From Paenibacillus koleovorans NBRC 103111 (GTDB taxonomy: Bacteria > Bacillota > Bacilli > Paenibacillales > NBRC-103111): a stretch of DNA of 34,754 nucleotides. Below the pieces are notes generated by a model. The model saw only the letters and a list, made by a program, of their open reading frames with translations, had not been told where the DNA came from and searched no databases. Both the position numbers and the translations under genes were made by a program. Location: assembly GCF_004000845.1 (NCBI RefSeq), contig NZ_BIMA01000075.1, forward strand, positions 1-34,754. The letters run 5' to 3'. Shown here piece by piece: positions 15,097 through 25,035 of this stretch (position 1 is its first letter; the number at the start of each line of letters is the position of its first letter).

Positions 15097-15320
15097 CAGA
15101 TGTACAACAATTCTACATCTGAAGGTCCGAAACCCCGATTATCGGCTACAGATGTAGAGGATTTGTACAACTGCACCCAAAAGCAGGCTAATTTCGCAGC
15201 CAAAGTATATAAAAATGGACATCTGAACGGGAAAAATCAGGGTCAGCCGTACAAATTTTGTACATCTAAGCCGGGAAAAAGCCGAAATCGGCCCCCAGAT
15301 GCACAAATCTCATACATCTG
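15097..15320. repeat. Array of five 25-bp palindromes, 52-bp spacing
   Basis: Five degenerate copies of a 25-bp element lie at 15097-15121, 15149-15173, 15201-15225, 15244-15268 and 15296-15320. Their majority sequence is a perfect palindrome: CAGATGTACAAA, one central A/T, TTTGTACATCTG. Start-to-start distances are 52, 52, 43 and 52 bases. Spacers 1 and 4 hold a small second palindrome (CCGAT..ATCGG; GCCGA..TCGGC), and spacer 2 a decayed form of it. The last copy is part of a 29-bp inverted repeat ending CCCAGATG/CATCTGGG. No reading frame here looks like a gene. It may be a multi-site operator, a transcribed hairpin series, or a lineage-specific intergenic repeat; see findings. Confidence 0.85.
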
Positions 15321-15368
15321 GGCAGGACGCACGCGAATGATAGCGTTGGACTCCCGGGCCAACGGCCT

Positions 15369-15419
15369 AAAAAAGCTGCCTGGCGCTGCGGACCGTGGTC
15401 CGTCAGCGAGCAGGCAGCT
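15369..15419 (-). terminator. Terminator of metG
   Basis: AGCTGCCTG (15374-15382) pairs with CAGGCAGCT (15411-15419), with inner CGCTG/CAGCG and GGAC/GTCC stems; six T follow on the minus strand and TTTTGTTTG on the plus strand, so it may work both ways. Confidence 0.9.
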
Positions 15420-15427
15420 TTTGTTTG

Positions 15428-17790
<2,363 letters not shown>

Positions 17791-17831
17791 GGAAAGCATA
17801 TGGGGGATCGGTTGTCAATTCAGTTATTGCA

Positions 17832-17861
17832 AATATACCGAAAGAACATAGCCTCTGTCAA
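17832..17861 (-). promoter_or_regulatory. Sigma-A promoter of the T-box/metG transcript
   Basis: TTGACA (17856-17861), 18 bases, TATATT (17832-17837) on the minus strand, about 40 bases before Stem I. The rest of the stretch up to the next gene (17862-17996) shows only a short CTTGC/GCAAG repeat and no clear promoter for the rightward gene. Confidence 0.75.
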
Positions 17862-17996
17862 GCTGCCGCTGCATGCAGGTATAAAGAACCCCCCACTTGC
17901 GACCCAGCAAGTTAGTCCTCCCGTCTCAAGGAATAATCGCGCGTCCTATAGAAATCTAAATCGAAATCCATTTTGTAGCAAAGGAGCACCTATTTC

Positions 17997-18383
17997 ATGA
18001 GAAAAATGAGCAAATTGTGGGTGGCGACCGTACTGGCACTCGTCCTGTTCCTGGTGCCTGTGACGCTGGCTTCGGCGGCTGGCGCAGCTACTGCACCGGG
18101 TCAGGATTGCGGCTGCGGCAGTCCGGTGGAAAACGTAATCGGGCTCGAGAAGCTGAAGCTGCTGGTGGAAATTACGACGAGCAAACCGTTCCTGCTCAAA
18201 ATCGTAGACCTGCACAAAGCCGGGTACAAATGGAACAAAAGCCTGCAAAACGCCGAAGTGCAGCGCAACAAAACGACCGGCGACATCCTGTATGTGTTCC
18301 CGCTGACCGATCCGAAAGGGAAAGACGTCTACTTGCTGTCCGCCTACGGCCAGTTCCAGCTCGTCTACTTGCCGGGCAACTGA
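17997..18383 (+). CDS. Secreted protein of unknown function
   Basis: 128 residues. Signal peptide: MRKMSKLW, a hydrophobic core (VATVLALVLFLVPVTL), cleavage probably after ASA-A near residue 27. The mature part begins with a Cys cluster (QDCGCGSP), then about 80 residues with no Cys: LEKLKLLVEITTSKPFLLKIVDLH, a charged middle and a beta-like C-terminus (DILYVFPLTDPKGKDVYLLSAYGQFQLVYLP). The start has AAAGGAG upstream and a strong terminator follows, so it is a real single-gene unit. I do not recognise the family. It lies alone between metG and the convergent yidD. Confidence 0.75.
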   Translation: MRKMSKLWVATVLALVLFLVPVTLASAAGAATAPGQDCGCGSPVENVIGLEKLKLLVEITTSKPFLLKIVDLHKAGYKWNKSLQNAEVQRNKTTGDILYVFPLTDPKGKDVYLLSAYGQFQLVYLPGN

Positions 18384-18393
18384 TTACAGAATG

Positions 18394-18427
18394 AAAGGGA
18401 GACCCTTGGTCGGGGTCTCCCTTTTTT
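18394..18427 (+). terminator. Terminator of the secreted protein gene
   Basis: AAAGGGAGACCC pairs with GGGTCTCCCTTT, followed by a run of T. The perfect stem lies just before the yidD stop and may serve both directions. Confidence 0.88.
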
Positions 18428-18670
18428 TCATTCCGCCACGTTCTCCCTCTCCCGCTTCGGAGGCACGGGATCGAGTCCGCCCGGATGGAACGGATGGCAT
18501 TTGCATAGCCGAATCACCGTCAAGCAAGAGCCCTTAAGCGGACCGTGTACTTCCAACGCCTCCAGCGCATAAGCCGAGCAGGTCGGATAAAACCGGCAGG
18601 TCGGCGGCTTGAGCGGCGATATGAATTTGCGGTAAAATCGAACCGGTCCTTGCAGCGTCTTAGTCAGCAT
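18428..18670 (-). CDS. yidD: Membrane protein insertion efficiency factor YidD
   Basis: 80 residues with the family pattern [60 protein letters not shown]; the conserved Cys and the CHPF..GG..PVP end are all present. YidD assists YidC-dependent insertion of inner-membrane proteins and is peripheral. The start ATG 18670 lies inside the last codons of zur (11-base overlap, reading ATGCTGACTAA), so translation is probably coupled; no separate Shine-Dalgarno is seen. Confidence 0.93.
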   Translation of the reverse strand: MLTKTLQGPVRFYRKFISPLKPPTCRFYPTCSAYALEALEVHGPLKGSCLTVIRLCKCHPFHPGGLDPVPPKRERENVAE

Positions 18671-19124
18671 GGCGGTTCGATGCCGATGCATTCGCGTCCC
18701 GGCACGATGAACAATAGCCGTATAGCTCGAACTTGTGGCGCACAACCTCGAAATCGTCAGGCACGCCTTCGATCCGGTTCATCGGGCAATAGACGATCGG
18801 GACCGTCTTCTCGCAATTCAGGCAAAACAAATGATGATGGTGATGATGCTCGTCGCAATGCGCCTTGAACTTCACCCCGTCCTCGAACACGAACTGCTCC
18901 ACGATGCCCATATCGTTCATCACCCGCAAATTGCGGTAAACGGTATCGAAGCTCAGCCCCGCATACAGCTTGCCCATATATTCATAGACGTCTTTCGGCG
19001 TCACATAGCCTTCCGTCTCCGCGAACAGCTTGGCGAGCGTCTTCCGCTGATCGGTAATCCGCAGCCCCCGCTCCGACATCAATCGCAATATTTGCTCCGC
19101 AGTCAAATTGAAACGTCCCTCCAT
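18660..19124 (-). CDS. zur: Zinc uptake repressor Zur (Fur family)
   Basis: 154 residues. The winged-helix N-terminus ([44 protein letters not shown]) is followed by the metal domain with [16 protein letters not shown] and a C-terminal CSSC; the two CxxC pairs make the structural zinc site. The His run and the segments GLSFDT.YRNL and KFELYG.C..C match B. subtilis Zur rather than Fur or PerR. Two Zur boxes lie before znuA 4 kb away, supporting the call. It is read from its own promoter and overlaps yidD. Confidence 0.88.
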   Translation of the reverse strand: MEGRFNLTAEQILRLMSERGLRITDQRKTLAKLFAETEGYVTPKDVYEYMGKLYAGLSFDTVYRNLRVMNDMGIVEQFVFEDGVKFKAHCDEHHHHHHLFCLNCEKTVPIVYCPMNRIEGVPDDFEVVRHKFELYGYCSSCRDANASASNRHAD

Positions 19125-19142
19125 TCATCCGCTGTCCCCTTA

Positions 19143-19172
19143 ATCATGCACGAAAAGAAGAGACACTGTCAA
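19143..19172 (-). promoter_or_regulatory. Probable promoter of zur-yidD
   Basis: TTGACA (19167-19172), 18 bases, CATGAT (19143-19148) on the minus strand. The leader to ATG 19124 would be only about a dozen bases. Confidence 0.5.
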
Positions 19173-19222
19173 TGAATGAGGGACGTTTGCGGTCCGACTA
19201 GGCTTACACTTGCTTTTAATAA

Positions 19223-20026
19223 TTAGGCCATATACCCCATTATGATACCTGCGGTTTCTTCAATCGCTTTGTCCGTCACGTTGATGACCGGGCAGCCGAG
19301 CTGCTTCATCAGGCCGTGCGCATACTCCAGCTCCTCGATGATGCGCTGCAGCGTGGCGTATTTCGCTCCGTAAGGAAGGCCGACCGCCTTCAGCCGCTCC
19401 GTACGAATCTTGAGCAGCTGCTCGGCGTCCATCGTTAGCCCTATGATACGCTGCGGGGGCAGCTTGAACAGCTCCTTCGGCGCCTTCACCTCCGGCACGA
19501 GCGGGAAATTGCCGACCTTGATCCCTTTATGGGCGAGAAAAATGCTGAGCGGCGTCTTGGATGTCCGAGACACGCCCAATAGAACGAGCTGCGCCTGCAG
19601 CAGGGCATGGGTGTCGCGACCGTCGTCGCACTTGACCGCGTATTCGATCGCTTCCACGCGTCGAAAATAATCGTCGTCCATCTCGTGCAGAAGGCCCGGC
19701 TTGCTCTTCGGCGAGTCGTTGAACGTGTCGATGAACGCTTGCATCACCGGTCCCATGATGTCCACGGCTCTCACGCTCAGCCGGATCGACTCCTCGCGCA
19801 TCATCTCCCGCAGCTCCGGCTGCACGAGGGTGTAGGCGACGAAGCCGCCGTCCCTCGCCGCTTCTTCCATGAGCTGGCGAATCTCGTCTTCGAGCTTGAT
19901 TTGCGAGAAGCGCTTGATCTTCACCTGATGGGCGTCGAACTGGCGCATCGTCGCCCGGACGACGGCTTCCGCGGTTTCCCCTACCGCGTCCGAGCAGATG
20001 TAAATGGTATGAGGCGTCTGTGTCAC
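19223..20026 (-). CDS. yqfL: PPDK/PEP synthase regulatory kinase-phosphotransferase (YqfL)
   Basis: 267 residues of the DUF299/PSRP family: a bifunctional ADP-dependent kinase and Pi-dependent pyrophosphorylase that switches pyruvate phosphate dikinase off and on by modifying the Thr near its catalytic His. Recognisable segments are IYICSDAVGETAEAVVRA at the N-terminus, the P-loop-like GVSRTSKTPLSIFLAHKGIKVGN and GLTMDAEQLLKIR. The start is GTG 20026, with AAGGAGGAG five or six bases upstream. It follows ccpN by 19 bases, as in B. subtilis, and here its likely substrate enzyme PpdK is encoded just upstream. Confidence 0.95.
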   Translation of the reverse strand: MTQTPHTIYICSDAVGETAEAVVRATMRQFDAHQVKIKRFSQIKLEDEIRQLMEEAARDGGFVAYTLVQPELREMMREESIRLSVRAVDIMGPVMQAFIDTFNDSPKSKPGLLHEMDDDYFRRVEAIEYAVKCDDGRDTHALLQAQLVLLGVSRTSKTPLSIFLAHKGIKVGNFPLVPEVKAPKELFKLPPQRIIGLTMDAEQLLKIRTERLKAVGLPYGAKYATLQRIIEELEYAHGLMKQLGCPVINVTDKAIEETAGIIMGYMA

Positions 20027-20045
20027 AAAGCTCCTCCTTGGCTTC

Positions 20046-20687
20046 CTATAGCGAATCCGGATCGGCGACCAGCTCGACGAGTAGCCGGGTCATCGTCGTC
20101 TTCGTAATGCGGCCGACGACCTCCCGGCGGCTTGAGCCGTCCGGCGAAGCGACGACGGGCAGGCTGTCGACTTGATGGTGGATCATTTTGCGCGCCGCGT
20201 CCAGGACGGATTCGTCCGGAGACACGGTCACGAGGTTCGGCTGCCGGGTCATCACGAGGCTAACCGGCATCTGGGCGGCATTGGCGTTGCCAAGCGTCAC
20301 CTTGAGCAAATCTTTGCGGGACACCATTCCCCGCAGCGTCCCTTCGGCATCCGTAATCATGATCGTTCCTACGTTCTCCATGAACAGCGCGACGACCGCA
20401 TCGTTCACCGTCGCCGTCTCCAGCAGAATGACCGGTACCGATTGTACGTCTCTCACCTTCATTCCCTGCAGCTTGCGAGAGCCCTGATAGTCCGAAGCGG
20501 CGGCTTTGCCCAGGAAGTAGCCTACCTTCGGCTTGGCGTCCAAATGCCCCAGCATGACGAGCAGGGCCAGGTCGGACCGAATCGTCGGACGGCTCAGATG
20601 CAGCTGCTCCGCGATTTGCTCGCCGGTAATCGGGGCGTGCTGTTTGACCAGCCGGATCATCTCCAGCTGGCGTGCCGATAATTCGAT
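20046..20687 (-). CDS. ccpN: CcpN transcriptional repressor (HTH + two CBS domains), AUC start proposed
   Basis: 213 residues if read from codon AUC at 20687; 204 from the first ordinary start, ATG 20660. CcpN represses gluconeogenic genes when glycolysis runs. N-terminal HTH: RQLEMIRLVKQHAPITGEQIAEQLHLSRPTIRSDLALL; then two CBS domains (VILLETATVNDAVVALFMENVGTIMITD and LVTVSPDESVLDAARKMIHHQVDSLPVV), which bind adenine nucleotides. B. subtilis CcpN begins MSTIELNKRQEHIL; the residues here in front of ATG 20660 read VIELSARQLE, so the family alignment extends past that ATG, yet the only upstream codons before the stop are non-standard. A perfect AAGGAGG (20696-20702) is eight bases from the AUC. 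Operon with yqfL. Confidence 0.88.
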   Translation of the reverse strand: MELSARQLEMIRLVKQHAPITGEQIAEQLHLSRPTIRSDLALLVMLGHLDAKPKVGYFLGKAAASDYQGSRKLQGMKVRDVQSVPVILLETATVNDAVVALFMENVGTIMITDAEGTLRGMVSRKDLLKVTLGNANAAQMPVSLVMTRQPNLVTVSPDESVLDAARKMIHHQVDSLPVVASPDGSSRREVVGRITKTTMTRLLVELVADPDSL

Positions 20688-20744
20688 GACGGTTCCCTCC
20701 TTGTCGAATAGCGTCTATTAGCTACTATGTTAGCGTGAATTGCG

Positions 20745-20783
20745 CAGAAATGCCAGACGACTCACTACATTTGCCGTCTGGCA
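20745..20783 (-). terminator. Terminator of ppdK
   Basis: TGCCAGACG (20751-20759) pairs perfectly with CGTCTGGCA (20775-20783); read leftward it is followed by TTTCTG, a short T tail. It separates ppdK from ccpN. Confidence 0.7.
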
Positions 20784-20797
20784 GGCGGACAGCCGCT

Positions 20798-23524
20798 TTA
20801 TTGGGCCGCTTGCATCTGCAGGGAAGCTGCCGCCTCGGTCGACGCCTTAGGCGCAGCCGACTGCTGCAGCCTCGCCTGTGCGGCGGCGATCCGGGCGAGC
20901 GGCACGCGGAACGGCGAGCAGCTGACATAGTCGAGCCCGATGCCGTGGCAGTAGGCGATCGACTGCGGATCGCCGCCATGCTCGCCGCATACGCCGGCCT
21001 TCAATCCCGGCCGGGTGCGGCGGCCGCGTTCTACGGCCAGCTCGATCAGTTGCCCGACGCCTTCCGTGTCGAGCACCTGAAACGGGTTCGCCGGGAGCAG
21101 CTCCCGGTCGACATAAGCGGACAGGAATTTCCCTTCCGCATCGTCGCGGCTGTAGCCGTACGTCATCTGCGTCAAGTCGTTCGTGCCGAAGGAGAAGAAA
21201 TCGGCGCATTCCGCGATGCGGCCTGCCGTTAGAGCGGCTCGAGGCACCTCGATCATCGTCCCGACCTTGTAGGCGACGCGGTGAAGGTCCTCTTGCAGCA
21301 CATGGTGTGCCGTCCGCTCCACCATGTCCCGGAGCAGACTCAGCTCGTTGACATGGCCGACGAGCGGGATCATCACTTCCGGCACCACTTGCACGCCGTC
21401 GCGCATACAATCCCGGATCGCCAGGAAGACGGCTTCCGCCTGCATCTCGTAGATCTCAGGGTACAGAATGCCGAGCCTGCAGCCGCGCTGGCCGAGCATC
21501 GGGTTGACCTCGTGCAGCGACTTCACCTTGCGCATCAGCCGCTCTAATTGCTGAAGCTCGCTAGACGCTGGTGAACCGGCAGTATCAATTGCTCCGGCGG
21601 CTTGCAAGTCGTCCCACTTCGCCCGCAGCTCCTCCATATTCGGGAGAAACTCGTGAAGCGGCGGGTCGAGCAGCCGAATCGCCACCGGCAAGCCGTCCAT
21701 GGCGCGGAACAGTCCGTCGAAGTCGGCCCGCTGCATCGGCAGCAGTTGGCCGAGCGCCTCCATCCGGCCTTCCTTCGACTCGGCGAGAATCATCGCCTGC
21801 ACGATCGGCAGCCGCTCCGGCGACAAGAACATGTGCTCCGTCCGGCATAAGCCGATGCCCTGCGCTCCGAACTCGCGGGCTTTGCGCGCATCCTCCGGAT
21901 TGTCCGCATTCGCCATCACCTTCATCGTGCGGAATTCATCCGCCCAGACCAGCAGCTGCTGCAGCTCGGCGGTCATCTCCGCCGCCTTCAGCTGCACCGA
22001 CCCGCGGATGACGCGGCCTGTCGCGCCGTCGATCGACACGAAGTCCCCTTCGCGAACGACTTGGCCGCCGACCGACAGCGTACCGGCTTCCACGTCGATC
22101 GCGAGCGCCTCGCAGCCGCAGACGCACGGCTTGCCCATGCCGCGGGCTACGACCGCCGCGTGGCTCGTCATGCCGCCGCGGCTCGTGAGCACCCCCTGCG
22201 CGGCCAGTACGCCGTGGATATCCTCGGGCGTCGTCTCCGCGCGCACGAGGATGACGCGTTTGCCGGAGGCGGCGAGGCGCTCGGCCGTGTCGGCGTCGAA
22301 CACCGCCTGACCGGTAGCGGCGCCCGGCGACGCGGGGAGCCCGACGGCCAGCACGTCCAGCTCGGCATCCGACGCGATCGTCGGATGGAGCAGCTGGTCG
22401 AGATGGCCGGGCTCCGCGCGGAGCACCGCCTCCTCCGGCGTCAACACCCCAACGGCCACGAGGTCGACGCCGATCTTCATCGACGCCTGCGCGGAGCGCT
22501 TGCCGTTCCGGGTCTGCAGGATGTACAGCGTTCCCGTCTCGACGGTGAACTCGATGTCCTGCATGTCCCGGTAGTGGCGCTCGAGCTTCTCGGCGGTAGC
22601 GAGCAGCTGTCCGTGGACGGCGGGCATCTCTGCCGCCAGCTCGGCGATCGGCCGCGGCGTGCGCGAGCCGGCGACGACATCCTCGCCCTGCGCGTTCGTC
22701 AGAAACTCCCCGAACAGCACCTTCTCGCCCGTCGACGGATCGCGGGTGAACACAACGCCCGTCCCGCAATCTTCCCCCCGGTTGCCGAACACCATCGACT
22801 GGATGTTGACCGCCGTTCCCTGGGAGTCCGGAATATGATGTACTTTACGGTACACGCGAGCTCGCGGATTGTCCCAGGAACGGAACACCGCTTCCACCGC
22901 CAGTGTGAGCTGCTCCCTCACATCCTGAGGAAACTCCCTTCTCGCATGCCGACGAATAAGAGCGGAATACCGCTCCAATAGCTGCTTCCATCCGGCGGCA
23001 TCCACATCGCGGTCTTGCTCCACGCCCCGTTCCCGCTTCAGCTCGTGCAGCTGACGCTCGAACAGCATTCCTTCTATGCCGAACACGACATTGCCGAACA
23101 TTTGCACAAGTCGCCGGTAACAGTCATAAGCAAACGTCTCGTTTTGCGTAAGCTCAGCCAGTGCCTCCACTGTCCGATCGTTCAACCCGACGTTCAGAAT
23201 CGTATCCATCATACCCGGCATAGAGTGTACCGATCCCGAACGCACCGAGACGAGCAGCGGGGTCGGAGCGACGCCAAATTGTTTGCCTTGTTTGCTCTCC
23301 AGCTCGGTCAGCTTGGCGAACACTTCTTCCATGAGGCCATCCGGCAGCTTTCGATCCGTCCGGTAGTAGTCCCGGCAAGCATCCGTCGTAATCGTAAAAC
23401 CCGGAGGGACCGGCAAGCCGGCTCGTGTCATCTCCGCCAAATTGGCCCCTTTACCGCCAAGCAGCTCCCTCTCCCCTGCATGTCCTTCTTCGAACGCTTT
23501 TACCCACTGGCTTTGCCTCTGCAT
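20798..23524 (-). CDS. ppdK: Pyruvate, phosphate dikinase
   Basis: 908 residues. It interconverts pyruvate + ATP + Pi with PEP + AMP + PPi. The nucleotide-binding N-terminus has LLGGKGANLAEMTRAGLPVPPGF and LVSVRSGSVHSMPGMMDTILN. The phospho-His domain contains GGMTSHAAVVARGMGKPCVCG with catalytic His455 and Thr453, the residue modified by the YqfL-type regulator. The C-terminal barrel has CRTEHMF, RLLDPPLHEFLP, MLGQRGCRLG, FFSFGTNDLTQMTYGYSRDD and the catalytic Cys846 in GVCGEHGG. About 30 residues (Ala/Gln rich) extend past the usual end. ATG 23524 has GGGAGG eight bases upstream; an open frame to 23608 is not needed. Confidence 0.97.
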   Translation of the reverse strand: MQRQSQWVKAFEEGHAGERELLGGKGANLAEMTRAGLPVPPGFTITTDACRDYYRTDRKLPDGLMEEVFAKLTELESKQGKQFGVAPTPLLVSVRSGSVHSMPGMMDTILNVGLNDRTVEALAELTQNETFAYDCYRRLVQMFGNVVFGIEGMLFERQLHELKRERGVEQDRDVDAAGWKQLLERYSALIRRHARREFPQDVREQLTLAVEAVFRSWDNPRARVYRKVHHIPDSQGTAVNIQSMVFGNRGEDCGTGVVFTRDPSTGEKVLFGEFLTNAQGEDVVAGSRTPRPIAELAAEMPAVHGQLLATAEKLERHYRDMQDIEFTVETGTLYILQTRNGKRSAQASMKIGVDLVAVGVLTPEEAVLRAEPGHLDQLLHPTIASDAELDVLAVGLPASPGAATGQAVFDADTAERLAASGKRVILVRAETTPEDIHGVLAAQGVLTSRGGMTSHAAVVARGMGKPCVCGCEALAIDVEAGTLSVGGQVVREGDFVSIDGATGRVIRGSVQLKAAEMTAELQQLLVWADEFRTMKVMANADNPEDARKAREFGAQGIGLCRTEHMFLSPERLPIVQAMILAESKEGRMEALGQLLPMQRADFDGLFRAMDGLPVAIRLLDPPLHEFLPNMEELRAKWDDLQAAGAIDTAGSPASSELQQLERLMRKVKSLHEVNPMLGQRGCRLGILYPEIYEMQAEAVFLAIRDCMRDGVQVVPEVMIPLVGHVNELSLLRDMVERTAHHVLQEDLHRVAYKVGTMIEVPRAALTAGRIAECADFFSFGTNDLTQMTYGYSRDDAEGKFLSAYVDRELLPANPFQVLDTEGVGQLIELAVERGRRTRPGLKAGVCGEHGGDPQSIAYCHGIGLDYVSCSPFRVPLARIAAAQARLQQSAAPKASTEAAASLQMQAAQ

Positions 23525-23579
23525 CGTAATGGCCTCCCTATCATATCTCCCAATCCATATCCTGCCTTTGCTTATATAA

Positions 23580-23612
23580 TACATACCATATGTTAAAATA
23601 GTGTGCAATATA
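23580..23612 (-). promoter_or_regulatory. Promoter of ppdK with overlapping CcpN-box candidate
   Basis: TTGCAC (23603-23608), 17 bases, TATGTA (23580-23585) on the minus strand, in a strongly AT-rich stretch. On the plus strand TGTGCAATATA (23602-23612) matches 10 of 11 positions of the CcpN box as I recall it (TRTGHYATAYW) and covers the -35, the place for a repressor. Confidence 0.5.
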
Positions 23613-23677
23613 TAATTCGATTTTCTTTTATTTATTGCGTCATATTAAGGCCGGCATCGGTGTCTTTCTGATATGGC

Positions 23678-23703
23678 AAAAAAGACCGCCACATGGACGG
23701 TCC
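23678..23703 (-). terminator. Terminator of the gerP operon
   Basis: Read leftward: GGACCGTCC, ATGT, GGCGGTC, then TTTTTT. It follows gerPE by about 33 bases and leaves no room for a sixth gerP gene. Confidence 0.85.
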
Positions 23704-23736
23704 TTCACCTGCTACACTATCGCCGGTTGCCCCGCA

Positions 23737-24171
23737 CTACTCCTCCAAATCATCCGGTAGCCCAACCGGGCGCTCCCCCGACTGCAGCTGCCGAATGTGC
23801 AGCAGCCGCGCCTCTGCATCGACCACGCATGCATGCCCCAGCTTCACAACCGAGGAAGACGCCGCCGCCGTCACCTGCAAATTCGCCACCTGAATGACGG
23901 GATTCTCGTTCACCACATTCAGCCTCACGTTCGACAACGGCAACGGCTCGGGAATCGGCACCCAGAACAAAGGGAAATCGCCGAAATGGCCCTCGTTTCC
24001 CAAAAAGAACGAAATCTCCCGCTGTACGGCAAGCGCCCGGCTATAGGGACGCAGCGTCCTCACGTCGCCGATCTGCACGATCGAGGCGTTCGTTACCGAG
24101 AGCATGCGCAGCTCCCCTACCGCCACCGTTCGGCGCGGACGCCATGCCCATGGGCAGCTCGGCGCGATCAT
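23737..24171 (-). CDS. gerPE: Spore germination/coat protein GerPE
   Basis: 144 residues from ATG 24171, which overlaps the gerPD stop by four bases (ATGA); a shorter form from ATG 24105 (122 residues) has a better Shine-Dalgarno (GGGGAG). The longer one is preferred because RRTVAVGELRMLSVTNASIVQIGD appears to align with the N-terminus of known GerPE. Family segments: YSRALAVQREISFFLGNEGHFGDF, PVIQVANLQVTAAASSSVVKLG and ARLLHIRQL. GerP proteins are made late in the mother cell and let germinants pass the coat to their receptors. Last gene of this operon. Confidence 0.88.
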   Translation of the reverse strand: MIAPSCPWAWRPRRTVAVGELRMLSVTNASIVQIGDVRTLRPYSRALAVQREISFFLGNEGHFGDFPLFWVPIPEPLPLSNVRLNVVNENPVIQVANLQVTAAASSSVVKLGHACVVDAEARLLHIRQLQSGERPVGLPDDLEE

Positions 24172-24347
24172 CGTTCCGGCGCCAGCGGCACGAATGGCCC
24201 GATTATCAGCGACTCCGGCGGCGTATCGAACACCGAAGTCAAAGTAATGACCTCGGTATCCCCCACCATCAGTACGGAGGAGCTCGAAACACCCGTCACC
24301 TGGATCCGGCCGATGGTAATGCCTTTATTCACTACGGTCATGTTCAT
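24168..24347 (-). CDS. gerPD: Spore germination/coat protein GerPD
   Basis: 59 residues: begins MNMTVVNKGITIGRIQVTGVSSSS, continues SVLMVGDTEVITLTSVFDTPPES and ends LIIGPFVPLAPER. The pattern INV..I.VG.I.I.G.SSSS...GD...I is that of GerPD. It overlaps gerPC upstream and gerPE downstream by four bases each (ATGA), so the three are translationally coupled. Confidence 0.9.
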   Translation of the reverse strand: MNMTVVNKGITIGRIQVTGVSSSSVLMVGDTEVITLTSVFDTPPESLIIGPFVPLAPER

Positions 24348-24964
24348 CCTGTCTCGTCCTCCTGCGGGGGAAGCGATCGCAAAAACTGCTCGATGCCTTG
24401 CCGAATGTCAGCCTTGACTCGCTCGGTAATGGCTTCGATATGATCGGACCGGTGCTCCGCGCGATCTTCCACGCCGTATTCTTGTATGTAATGGGCGATG
24501 CGGGCGTTGATCTGCTTGCTTACATCGGTCACGATATGATCGCGGTATTCATTCGGCAGCGCCAGCCCGAATTGGCTTTCCATCCCCTTGATTTCATAAG
24601 GCGCTTCGTTTTGCAAAAATTGATTCACGTTGCTCTGGACGGCGGCATAGGATTCCGGAGCGCCGGTTTGGATCGGAATCGGCCCCACCTCGACATCGTT
24701 GTCGCCGATGGCGAACTGCTCGATGGACTTGGCGTTGTCCGGCGTAATGCCGATATTCAGCGTTCCGTCCAGCTTCTCCACCTTCAGTTGATCGAAATTG
24801 TATTCGATTTTCTCCACATTGACCGGCTTCTGCTTGCGGATTGCGTCCAGCTCCGCCAAAACATCCTCCAATTGGTTCTCGATCTTGATCAGCTTCTCGG
24901 ATTGCCAGAGCAATTGGGTGTACAACTGCCGGAAAATCGTATTCCAATCGTAGCCGTTGTTCAT
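24344..24964 (-). CDS. gerPC: Spore germination/coat protein GerPC
   Basis: 206 residues, the largest GerP protein. N-terminal coiled coil about residues 14-45 (LYTQLLWQSEKLIKIENQLEDVLAELDAIRKQ), then VEKIEYNFDQLKVEKLDGTLNIGITP, the most conserved part of the family, and a helical charged C-terminus (IEAITERVKADIRQGIEQFLRSLP). ATG 24964 has GGGGAG upstream. It follows gerPB by 71 bases. Confidence 0.93.
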   Translation of the reverse strand: MNNGYDWNTIFRQLYTQLLWQSEKLIKIENQLEDVLAELDAIRKQKPVNVEKIEYNFDQLKVEKLDGTLNIGITPDNAKSIEQFAIGDNDVEVGPIPIQTGAPESYAAVQSNVNQFLQNEAPYEIKGMESQFGLALPNEYRDHIVTDVSKQINARIAHYIQEYGVEDRAEHRSDHIEAITERVKADIRQGIEQFLRSLPPQEDETG

Positions 24965-25035
24965 GGCGAGCTCCCCTTCATCCGACGTCCTACAGTTATC
25001 CTATGTCGGACAGCCAGGAAGCGATGACTGCGATG

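Noticed and set aside
15097-15320. CRISPR array
   Set aside because: Repeats are degenerate palindromes, spacers are related to each other and of 27, 27, 18 and 27 bases, and no cas gene is present.
20735-23596. Rightward open frames opposite ppdK
   Set aside because: Antisense shadows of a complete PPDK; no ribosome sites.
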